From positions 1 to 8,222 of the forward strand of contig USCL01000179.1 of the NCBI GenBank assembly GCA_900553145.1: a DNA stretch of 8,222 nt, given 5' to 3'. Made by a program: the position numbers and the translations under genes. Positions 1-5,509 of this stretch are shown here, piece after piece (the first letter of the stretch is position 1; each line of letters starts with the position of its first letter). The notes under the pieces are model-generated. The model had not been told where the DNA came from. It made no database searches and saw only the letters and a list, made by a program, of their open reading frames with translations. This DNA is from an uncultured Desulfovibrio sp. (GTDB taxonomy: Bacteria > Desulfobacterota > Desulfovibrionia > Desulfovibrionales > Desulfovibrionaceae).

Positions 1-669
1 GGGAACGGGCTCTTCGCAGCGGCAGAGGATGATGTCGGGCTGGATGCCGATGGAGCGGAGCTCTTTGACGCTGTGCTGCGTGGGCTTCGTCTTGTGTTCG
101 CCGGCGGACCGGAGATAGGGCACGAGCGTCAGGTGGATGTACAGGCAGTTGTCGCGGCCCAGTTCGGAACGGAGCTGACGGATGGCTTCAAGGAAGGGAA
201 GCCCTTCGATATCGCCCACCGTGCCGCCGATTTCGATGATGGCGACGTCAGGAGCGGGATTTTCGGGTTCGTCCTTGGCAAGGCTGAGGATGGCGCTTTT
301 GATTTCGTCGGTGATGTGGGGAATCACCTGCACCGTCCCGCCGAGGTAGTCGCCGTGGCGTTCCTTGGTGATGACCTTATAATAGATGGAACCGGAGGTC
401 GTGTTGTTTTTCTGGGAAAGGGCCGTATTGAGATAGCGTTCATAATGGCCCAGATCGAGGTCCGTCTCCGCCCCATCATCCGTGACGTACACTTCACCGT
501 GCTGATAGGGGTTCATGGTTCCGGGGTCCACGTTGATATAGGGATCAAGCTTTTGGATGGTCACGGTCAGCCCGCGCGTTTTCAGCAGCGCGCCGATGGA
601 AGCCGCCGAAAGCCCTTTGCCGAGAGAGGAAAGGACGCCACCAGTAATGAAGATAAACTTGGTCTTCAT
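1..669 (-). CDS. pyrG: CTP synthase, N-terminal part (cut by window edge)
   Basis: CTP synthase converts UTP to CTP using ATP and glutamine-derived ammonia in the cytoplasm, the last step of de novo pyrimidine nucleotide synthesis. Read on the minus strand from the ATG at 669, the 223 visible codons are open to the window edge and cover most of the N-terminal amidoligase (synthetase) domain. The protein starts MKTKFIFITGGVLSSLGKG; residues 10-19 form the P-loop. Residues 42-52 (DPYINVDPGTM) and 63-77 (TDDGAETDLDLGHYE) are family hallmarks, and 146-155 (EIGGTVGDIE) carries the acidic metal/nucleotide residues. The C-terminal glutaminase domain lies outside the window. The start is supported by GAGG six bases upstream (CTCGAGG then TTTTTC then ATG). 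The gene runs divergently from purQ and has a candidate RNA/leader element upstream. I see no damage to the reading frame. Confidence 0.97.
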   Translation of the reverse strand, partial: MKTKFIFITGGVLSSLGKGLSAASIGALLKTRGLTVTIQKLDPYINVDPGTMNPYQHGEVYVTDDGAETDLDLGHYERYLNTALSQKNNTTSGSIYYKVITKERHGDYLGGTVQVIPHITDEIKSAILSLAKDEPENPAPDVAIIEIGGTVGDIEGLPFLEAIRQLRSELGRDNCLYIHLTLVPYLRSAGEHKTKPTQHSVKELRSIGIQPDIILCRCEEPVP

Positions 670-771
670 GAAAAACCTCGAGTTATGATTTTCCCGCCGT
701 GACGGAGGGGATGCAGTGTACGAAACTCGCTCTGAAACAGGATACATCAGAAAAGGAGAGAACGCGAACAC

Positions 772-791
772 AAAAAGCCCGCCTGAGCGGG
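772..791 (-). terminator. Rho-independent terminator-like hairpin, minus strand
   Basis: On the minus strand CCCGC, loop TCAG, GCGGG form a five-pair all-GC stem (791-787 with 782-778). One C and then five T residues (776-772) follow. The T-run is on the minus strand only, so it would stop transcription moving towards pyrG. It lies about 100 bases before the pyrG start. It could be the 3' end of the candidate small RNA at 772-919 or an attenuator in a long pyrG leader. The stem is short, so efficiency is uncertain. Confidence 0.55.
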
Positions 792-919
792 TCGACATGC
801 AGCTGGTTCTGTAACAAAAACAACGCCTTTAAACGGCAGATGCGAGGACGCCCCGTCTGTTCCAAAACCGTATTTCCTCTGCTCTTCAGCAGGCCATTCA
901 GATGCACGCAAACAATATC
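772..919 (-). ncRNA. Candidate structured small RNA or pyrG leader (possibly 6S-like)
   Basis: This is a minus-strand stretch of about 148 bases between a TATAGT -10 box (930-925) and a GC hairpin with T-run (791-772). By eye it folds well. A closing helix pairs GCGTGCA (909-903) with TGCATGT (801-795) using G-U pairs, and continues as TCTG (902-899) with CAGA (811-808). A hairpin CTGCT-GAAG-AGCAG sits at 892-879. A long irregular hairpin pairs ACGG with CCGT (871-868/836-833), CAGA with TCTG (859-856/840-837), and CGGGG with CCTCG around a CGT loop (855-843). The size is close to 6S RNA and the 3' part has a GTTACAG stretch that recalls E. coli 6S, but the likeness is weak and the two inner hairpins are not the classic single rod. 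No SRP RNA or tmRNA motifs are present. The alternative is a regulatory leader of pyrG. No protein reading frame here is convincing. Confidence 0.4.
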
Positions 920-924
920 CGCTT

Positions 925-953
925 ACTATAGGCGGTTTTCAGAAAAAAAACAG
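925..953 (-). promoter_or_regulatory. Candidate minus-strand promoter for the small RNA / pyrG
   Basis: On the minus strand TATAGT (930-925) matches the sigma70 -10 consensus in five of six positions. At 17-base spacing the -35 position reads CTGTTT (953-948), a poor match to TTGACA, inside a T-rich run. Initiation would be near 918-919, just before the foldable segment. The weak -35 suggests an activator or a modest promoter. The supposed -35 lies within a few bases of the plus-strand purQ promoter at 957-985, so the two divergent promoters would be back to back. Confidence 0.4.
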
Positions 954-956
954 CCA

Positions 957-985
957 TTGACTGAAAAGAAACACCCGCATAAAGT
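957..985 (+). promoter_or_regulatory. Sigma70-type promoter driving purQ
   Basis: TTGACT (957-962) and TAAAGT (980-985) are separated by exactly 17 bases. They match the sigma70 -35 consensus in five of six and the -10 consensus in four of six positions. Initiation would fall near 992, leaving an untranslated leader of about 120 bases before purQ. I see no purine-riboswitch aptamer in that leader. The remainder of the 441-base gap between pyrG and purQ holds only this promoter, the minus-strand elements listed separately, and AT-rich sequence at 1072-1092. Confidence 0.65.
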
Positions 986-1110
986 AAATCCCCCATTCCA
1001 GACTGCCCTCTGTATTTTTTTCGTCAGGGGCCCGCAACTGGAGCATGCAGGCGCGTTATCGCTTTTTCGGTAAGTAAGCTTTTAATTTTTATGCAGGAAA
1101 AGGGTGGACA

Positions 1111-1944
1111 ATGAGTCAGGTCAACACGCTGGTCATTACCGGATACGGCACCAACTCGCATCAGGAAACAGCCCATGCCGCACGTCTGGCCGGTGCGGAC
1201 AGAGCTGATGTGGTGCATTTTTCCGACATCGTGGCTGCGAAGGTCCGCCTGAGCGAGTATCAATTCCTTGTTTTTCCCGGCGGTTTTCTTGACGGCGACG
1301 ATCTCGGCGCCGCGCAGGCCGCCGCCCAGCGTTGGCTGCATCTTTCCGACGCGGAAGGCCAGCCCTTGCTGGACAGCCTGAACCGGTTCGTCGATGCCGG
1401 CGGCCTTGTCTTGGGGATCTGCAACGGATTCCAGCTGCTCGTCAAGCTTGGCGTCCTCCCCGCGCTGGACGGGAAACGCTTTGAGCGGCAGGTATCCCTC
1501 AGCCACAATGACTCGGCCCGGTATGAGGACAGATGGATCCAGCTCAAGCCGAACCCCGACAGCCCGTGTATCTTCACCAAGGGGCTGGCTGTCCACGGCG
1601 TTCTGCCGATGCCCGTCCGGCATGGCGAAGGCAAGCTGGTGGCCCGTGATGCCGCGACGTTGCAGCGCTTGCAGGACGAAAACCTGATCGCTTTGCAGTA
1701 CACGCACCCGGAAACGGGCGAGGTCACGCAGGAATATCCTTGGAATCCGAACGGTTCGCCGCTGGCCATTGCCGGGCTGACGGACCCGACCGGGCATGTC
1801 CTAGGCCTGATGCCGCACCCCGAGGCGTTCCACCACGCCACCAACCATCCCGGCTGGACGCGCGGGGAAGTCGCCGTGCCCGGAACCGCGCTCTTTGCGA
1901 ACGCTGTCCGGTACCTTCGGGAGCATCCCGTCAACCACGGCTAG
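1111..1944 (+). CDS. purQ: Phosphoribosylformylglycinamidine synthase, glutaminase subunit PurQ
   Basis: This is a class I glutamine amidotransferase that supplies ammonia to PurL for conversion of FGAR to FGAM, the fourth step of purine synthesis. In the 277-residue product the N-terminal GYGTNSHQET (11-20) and PGGFLDGDDLGA (56-67) are PurQ signatures. The nucleophile is Cys104 in LGICNGFQ, and the rest of the triad is His236 and Glu238 in LMPHPE. The segment HNDSARYEDRW (132-142) and PMPVRHGEG (167-173) match the PurQ/large-PurL glutaminase domain. At 277 residues it is about 50 longer than the usual PurQ of roughly 225. The ATG follows GGAAAAGGGTGG, an adequate ribosome site. No purL or purS lies in the window, so the partner subunit must be encoded elsewhere. 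A promoter with 17-base spacing lies upstream, and the Nif3-family gene starts 36 bases after the stop, so co-transcription is likely. Confidence 0.92.
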   Translation: MSQVNTLVITGYGTNSHQETAHAARLAGADRADVVHFSDIVAAKVRLSEYQFLVFPGGFLDGDDLGAAQAAAQRWLHLSDAEGQPLLDSLNRFVDAGGLVLGICNGFQLLVKLGVLPALDGKRFERQVSLSHNDSARYEDRWIQLKPNPDSPCIFTKGLAVHGVLPMPVRHGEGKLVARDAATLQRLQDENLIALQYTHPETGEVTQEYPWNPNGSPLAIAGLTDPTGHVLGLMPHPEAFHHATNHPGWTRGEVAVPGTALFANAVRYLREHPVNHG

Positions 1945-1980
1945 GCCATACCGATTCGGCAAGCAAAGGAATGGGGAATT

Positions 1981-2835
1981 ATGAAGCAGTCGGAACTCAT
2001 CGCGCTCATAGAACGGACGGCACCGCTCGGGATCGCCGCGCCGTGGGATAAGTCGGGCGTTCAGGTCGCTTCCGCGCGGCAGGACATCAGCCGTCTTGCC
2101 GTGTGCCTTGATCCGACGCCGGAGTCGGTCCGTATCGCGTTGTCCGAAGGGGCCGAAATGATTTTGGCCCACCACCCGTTGACGATGGAGGGGCGGTTCA
2201 CCGATCGGCTGGACAGGTACCACGAAGTCCTTTCGTTGGTGTTCCGGGCGGATGTGCCGCTTTATTCGGCGCATACGTCCCTTGATGCCAATCCGTTAGG
2301 GCCTGTTTCTTGGCTGGCGGAAGAGTTGGGGCTTTGCCCCATCCCCTCTTCAAGCGGGGGGGCTGTCGAGGCGAAGCAGGGAAGGGCATTGCCGCTGGAC
2401 GTGCTGGAACGGACGGGGGCTATGGAGCGGGGCGGTATCCCCTACGCCTGCGGCTTCGGAGTGGTTGGTGATTGCACTGTTGACATTACCCCGGAAGATC
2501 TGAAAAAAATGTTGGCCCTCTGGCTGGTGGGCAGTTGCCCCCGGTTGGTCGGGAAACTGCCTGAACGCATCCGCCGTATCGCCATTTGTCCCGGCTCTGG
2601 GAGCTCGCTCGCGCCGGAGGCAGCGGCATATGGTGCGGACGTGCTCATCACAGGGGATTTGAAGTATCATGCCGCGCTAGATCTTCCTCTCCCGGTGCTG
2701 GATGTGGGGCATTTTAGCCTTGAAGAAGAGATGATGCGGCGTTTTGCCCTGCAATTGAAAGAGAATGTGTCTGATGTCGCTGTGCAGTTCGTGCCCGCGC
2801 AGGATCCGCTTGCGCCGTTTTTCCCCACGTACTGA
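1981..2835 (+). CDS. Nif3/YbgI-family dinuclear metal centre protein
   Basis: This protein belongs to the widely conserved Nif3-like (DUF34, YbgI) family, which forms toroidal hexamers with two metal ions per subunit. Its biochemical role is not settled; a GTP cyclohydrolase-like or metal-handling activity has been discussed. The 284-residue product has the expected ligand clusters: His64-His65 in ILAHHPL, His98 and Asp102 in SAHTSLD, then His244 and Glu248 in DVGHFSLEEE near the C terminus. The segment ITGDLKYH (223-230) is also typical. The N-terminal APWDKSGVQV (20-29) replaces the common 'WDNVGLQ' segment. The length lies in the family range, without the large central insertion of some members. 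AAGGAATGGGG precedes the ATG. It lies 36 bases after purQ and 35 before the zinc-ribbon gene, so an operon is likely. No signal peptide or membrane segment is seen; it should be cytoplasmic. Confidence 0.9.
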   Translation: MKQSELIALIERTAPLGIAAPWDKSGVQVASARQDISRLAVCLDPTPESVRIALSEGAEMILAHHPLTMEGRFTDRLDRYHEVLSLVFRADVPLYSAHTSLDANPLGPVSWLAEELGLCPIPSSSGGAVEAKQGRALPLDVLERTGAMERGGIPYACGFGVVGDCTVDITPEDLKKMLALWLVGSCPRLVGKLPERIRRIAICPGSGSSLAPEAAAYGADVLITGDLKYHAALDLPLPVLDVGHFSLEEEMMRRFALQLKENVSDVAVQFVPAQDPLAPFFPTY

Positions 2836-2870
2836 GGCGTAATCCGTTATCAGATTTCAGGAGAAGAGTT

Positions 2871-3638
2871 GTGAGCCTTTATCTCGAACAAATCCGCCAA
2901 CTCGTGGCCCTTCAGCGTGTGGACGATGCGATCCATTCCGTGGAAATGGAACTCGAACAGGCCCCGAAAGAATTGGAAGATCTCAAAAACCGTTTCGCCG
3001 CCACAAATACGCAGCGTGAACGGGTGCTGGAAAAGCTTGCGCATTTGAAGGAACAGGAAAAGCGCATCACCGGCGAACTCGATGACGACAGCAGCCGCAT
3101 CAAGAAAAGCAAGAACAAGATGATGCAGGTATCCAACTCCCGGGAATATCAGGCTATGGCCCGGGAAATGGACAATATGGAAAAAGTGAACCGTTCCCGC
3201 GAAGAGGAACGTGCCGCCTTGCTTGAAGAAAAACTGCATCAGGACAACGCGCTGCAGGAAGTCGACGCCGTATGGGCCGATCTCAAGGCCGAACTGGAGG
3301 CCAAGCAGATCAGCCTTGAAACGCGTCTGGACGAAGCCCGCAACCATCTGGAAGAACTCGCGAATGTGCGTTCTGAAACGGGTTCCGCCGTCCCGCGTCC
3401 CGTTCTCGACCGTTATGAGTTCATCCGCCGCCGCCTGTCCCACCCGGTCATCGTGCCCGTGACCGCCGGGGTGTGCTCCGGCTGCCGGATCATGATTCCC
3501 CCGCAGACGTTCATCGAACTGCAGGGCGGCCATAAGATCATCAATTGCCCTAACTGTCAGCGCCTGATTTACTGGGTGGAACACTTCAACGAAGAAACCA
3601 ACCAGACGGCTGACGATATGGCGCGTGACGCCGAATAG
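2871..3638 (+). CDS. Coiled-coil C4-type zinc-ribbon protein (DUF164 / zf-RING_7)
   Basis: The product has 255 residues. Residues from about 1 to 170 are highly charged and helical, with heptad-like leucines and long E/K/R runs, predicting an antiparallel coiled-coil hairpin. The motif SNSREYQAM (88-96) marks the family turn. The C-terminal part carries a zinc ribbon with Cys202-x2-Cys205 (CSGC) and Cys226-x2-Cys229 (CPNC). Relatives include Helicobacter HP0958 (FlgZ) and Chlamydia CT398, which have been linked to sigma-54 (RpoN) and, for HP0958, flagellin mRNA; that role is not demonstrated here. The start is GTG at 2871, chosen because CAGGAG lies just upstream and because it places the conserved YLEQIRQLVALQ at the N terminus. 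It follows the Nif3-family gene by 35 bases, a pairing seen in other bacteria, and ends 12 bases before the RNase P RNA. The rnpB promoter therefore probably lies within the end of this gene. Confidence 0.9.
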   Translation: MSLYLEQIRQLVALQRVDDAIHSVEMELEQAPKELEDLKNRFAATNTQRERVLEKLAHLKEQEKRITGELDDDSSRIKKSKNKMMQVSNSREYQAMAREMDNMEKVNRSREEERAALLEEKLHQDNALQEVDAVWADLKAELEAKQISLETRLDEARNHLEELANVRSETGSAVPRPVLDRYEFIRRRLSHPVIVPVTAGVCSGCRIMIPPQTFIELQGGHKIINCPNCQRLIYWVEHFNEETNQTADDMARDAE

Positions 3639-3639
3639 T
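3610..3639 (+). promoter_or_regulatory. Possible rnpB promoter inside the zinc-ribbon gene
   Basis: CTGACG (3610-3615) and AATAGT (3634-3639) are 18 bases apart. Each matches four of six sigma70 consensus positions. The -10 overlaps the TAG stop of the zinc-ribbon gene. Initiation near 3646-3651 agrees with the predicted 5' end of RNase P RNA. The match is modest; the alternative is processing of rnpB out of a longer purQ-operon transcript. Confidence 0.35.
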
Positions 3640-3650
3640 TTTTCAGTTTT

Positions 3651-4030
3651 CGGGAGCCGGATGGATTGTCGCCGCGTCCGTCGCGCTTCGGCGTAACGGA
3701 CGGAGAGGAAAGTCCGGGCTTCACAGGGCAGGACGCTGGGTAACGCCCAGGAGGAGCGATCCTCGGAGAGCGCCACAGAAAGCAAACCGCCGCCTTTGGG
3801 CGGTAAGGGTGAAACGGTGGGGTAAGAGCCCACCAGTCGGCACGGTGACGTGACGAGCTTGGTAAGCCCCGTTCGAAGCAAGACCAAATAGGGAAGCGGA
3901 TCGGCCCGATCAACGCTTCCGGGTAGGTTGCTTGAGGGTACAGGTAACTGTGCTCCTAGAGGAATGACAATCGCCATGCCGCCTGCAAGGGCGGGGTGGT
4001 ACAGAACCCGGCTTATAGTCCGACTCCCGA
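3651..4030 (+). ncRNA. rnpB: RNase P RNA, bacterial type A
   Basis: This is the catalytic RNA of ribonuclease P, which together with the RnpA protein trims the 5' leader from pre-tRNAs. The universally conserved 5' segment GAGGAAAGTCCGGGCTTCAC begins at about 3705. The 3' partner ACAGAACCCGGCTTA is at 4001-4015. AGCAAGACCAAATAGGG (3878-3893), CACAGAAAGCAAACCGCC (about 3774-3791) and GGTAAGAGCCCACCAG are also characteristic. The ends were set by helix P1: CGGGAG-C-CGGA (3651-3661) pairs with TCCG-A-CTCCCG (4019-4029) with one mismatch. Two GNRA tetraloops fit the standard type-A architecture: ACAG-GTAA-CTGT at 3940-3951 (L14) and CCGCCT-GCAA-GGGCGG at 3979-3994 (L18). The length of about 380 bases is normal. 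It lies 12 bases after the zinc-ribbon gene and is followed by a terminator. Confidence 0.97.
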
Positions 4031-4033
4031 TTT

Positions 4034-4082
4034 GAAGCTCCGGTGACGGTTTTTGCATATGCAGACTTCGCCGGGGCTTTTT
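4034..4082 (+). terminator. Rho-independent terminator of rnpB
   Basis: GAAGCTCCGG (4034-4043) pairs with CCGGGGCTTT (4071-4080) with one T-G pair. The stem ends in a T-run at 4078-4082. The 27-base loop holds the perfect 10-base palindrome TGCATATGCA (4054-4063), which may form an inner hairpin. The element starts five bases after the end of RNase P helix P1 and ends 29 bases before the ispDF start codon. Confidence 0.75.
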
Positions 4083-4111
4083 CGCATCCAGCATCATAAA
4101 TGAGGTTGATC

Positions 4112-5335
4112 ATGGCGTGGACACTTCTTCTTGCGGCAGGGCAGGGGAACCGGCTGGCTTCGGCTACGGGCGGGCTTGCCAAGCAATTTTTGGATTGGAA
4201 AGAGGCCCCACTGTACTGGGAATCAGCGCTTGTTTTTTCCCGGTGTGCGCGCGTGGAAGGACTCGTTTTCGTTTTTCCGGAAACGTGCATTGAGGAAGAG
4301 CGCAGGCGGGTAGCCGACCTGATGGGGGATGCGTCCTTGGGGATACCGTGGAAAGCCGTTGCGGGTGGCGCGTTGCGTCAGGATTCCGTCCGAAACGGCT
4401 TGTCCGTCCTGCCGGATACCTGCACGGAAGTCTTGATCCACGATGCTGCGAGGCCGTTTGTTTCGCCCGCGCTGATCAACCGGATATTGGATGGGCTGCA
4501 GGGGAGTGCTTCGGGGGAAGGCATGGCCGCGTGCATCCCCGGCATCCCCGTGGTGGACACTATTAAAGTGATGGATGAAGAAAGGAGGGTCGTTGCCACA
4601 CCGGAGCGAAAGCATCTGGTGGCGGTTCAGACCCCACAAGGTTTTTCCCTCGCTTTATTGCGGGCCGCCCATCAGCGTGCCGAGCGGGAAGGGTGGGTTG
4701 TCACTGATGACGCCAGCCTGCTTGAGCTGTGCGGCCATGCCGTGCATGTTGCGGCGGGAGACGCGGAAAACAAGAAAATCACCACGCCCGAGGATTTGAA
4801 AATGTTACGGACGACAGTAGAGTGCATGCCGTGTGTCGGTTATGGGTATGACGTCCATAAATATGCCGACGGCGGCGAGGCGAAGCAGCCTGCCCGGCCC
4901 ATGCGCTTGGGCGGCATAGCCATTGCCGGTTCGCCGGACGTATTGGCCCATTCCGATGGGGATGTTTTGCTGCACGCGTTGATGGATGCCCTGCTTGGCT
5001 GCATCGGGGCGGGGGACATCGGGACCTTTTTCCCCGATTCCGATCCTGCATTCGACAATATCAGTTCGGCGGTATTGCTGGACACGGTTCTGGAACATAT
5101 CTTAAAGGCAAACGTGCGTATTACCCATGTCGACCTGACCGTCATAGCCCAGATTCCCAAAGTCGGCCCACATCGGGAGGCAATCCGGCGCAATGTGGCA
5201 AGGCTGCTCGGGTTGGATTTAAGCATGGTGAACGTAAAGGCGACGACGGAGGAAGGCCTTGGTTTTACAGGCGAACGGCTGGGGATCAAGGCCGTCGCCG
5301 TGGTTACGGGGCTTCGCAGTATAAAAAGCGCATAA
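4112..5335 (+). CDS. ispDF: Bifunctional IspD-IspF enzyme (MEP cytidylyltransferase / MECDP synthase)
   Basis: This fusion carries out two non-consecutive steps of the MEP isoprenoid pathway: CTP-dependent formation of CDP-methylerythritol (IspD) and cyclisation to 2-C-methyl-erythritol 2,4-cyclodiphosphate (IspF). I start at the ATG at 4112 (407 residues) because GAGG lies six bases upstream; the ATG at 4100 has no ribosome site and would add four residues. The IspD domain spans about 1-232: LLAAGQGNR with Lys24 in the nucleotide loop, HDAARP (110-115), TPQGF (174-178), VTDDAS (197-202). The IspF domain spans about 242-407: Asp247 and His249 in GYGYDVHK and His288 in the AHSDGDVLLHA segment are the zinc ligands. 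DIGTFFPDSDP and KATTEEGLGFTGERLG complete it. Fused IspDF is known from alpha- and epsilonproteobacteria and some Desulfovibrio-type bacteria. It lies directly behind the rnpB terminator, with no clear promoter of its own. Confidence 0.96.
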   Translation: MAWTLLLAAGQGNRLASATGGLAKQFLDWKEAPLYWESALVFSRCARVEGLVFVFPETCIEEERRRVADLMGDASLGIPWKAVAGGALRQDSVRNGLSVLPDTCTEVLIHDAARPFVSPALINRILDGLQGSASGEGMAACIPGIPVVDTIKVMDEERRVVATPERKHLVAVQTPQGFSLALLRAAHQRAEREGWVVTDDASLLELCGHAVHVAAGDAENKKITTPEDLKMLRTTVECMPCVGYGYDVHKYADGGEAKQPARPMRLGGIAIAGSPDVLAHSDGDVLLHALMDALLGCIGAGDIGTFFPDSDPAFDNISSAVLLDTVLEHILKANVRITHVDLTVIAQIPKVGPHREAIRRNVARLLGLDLSMVNVKATTEEGLGFTGERLGIKAVAVVTGLRSIKSA

Positions 5336-5509
5336 CTTTAAAATTATGTAAAATTTAAAATCAAAGCAACCACACTGAAAATAATAGATAACCCTCTGGG
5401 TTGAATGAAAGTTCCATGTCGTCCTTGTAAAACTCCGTATGTTGGTGTAACTAGCAGTACGGCCCCTTTCCGTGGGGTAATTCTAACCTTTTTCGCATCG
5501 TGAGCCGTT
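5336..5509. other. AT-rich intergenic / leader region before fadD
   Basis: The first 55 bases after ispDF are strongly AT-rich. They include an imperfect inverted repeat around 5337-5359 (TTTAAAATT, then AATTTAAA). Next is a perfect short hairpin AACCC-TCT-GGGTT (5390-5402) without a T-run, so it is a poor terminator. Near fadD, ACGG/CCGT (5459-5462 with 5470-5473) and CCCC/GGGG (5463-5466 with 5474-5477) overlap and cannot both form. A 32-codon reading frame at 5405-5503 is discussed under findings. I could not place a convincing sigma70 promoter, though the AT-rich segment is where one would be expected. Confidence 0.45.

Noticed and set aside
73..702. 209-codon plus-strand frame at the left edge
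   Set aside because: It is antisense to pyrG, whose minus-strand translation is a clear CTP synthase.
772..919. SRP RNA or tmRNA as identity of the small RNA candidate
   Set aside because: There is no GGAAGCAGCC-type SRP loop and no tmRNA tRNA-like ends or tag frame.
999..1021. Small hairpin CAGA/TCTG followed by a T-run upstream of purQ
   Set aside because: The stem is four weak pairs and sits about ten bases after the predicted start site, so it is unlikely to be a real terminator.
683..1073. Open frames of 74 and 124 codons in the pyrG-purQ gap
   Set aside because: They overlap each other on opposite strands, resemble no family, cover the promoter and RNA elements, and have no convincing ribosome site.
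992..1110. Purine riboswitch in the purQ leader
   Set aside because: I cannot find the three-way junction core of a purine or PRPP aptamer; the leader is mostly unstructured and AT-rich near its end.
2850..4097. Long open frame on the minus strand (415 codons)
   Set aside because: It lies opposite the zinc-ribbon gene and the RNase P RNA, has no recognisable domain, and is explained as an antisense shadow.
5318..5323. TATAAA -10-like box at the end of ispDF
   Set aside because: It lies within the coding sequence, lacks a matching -35 and is far from fadD.
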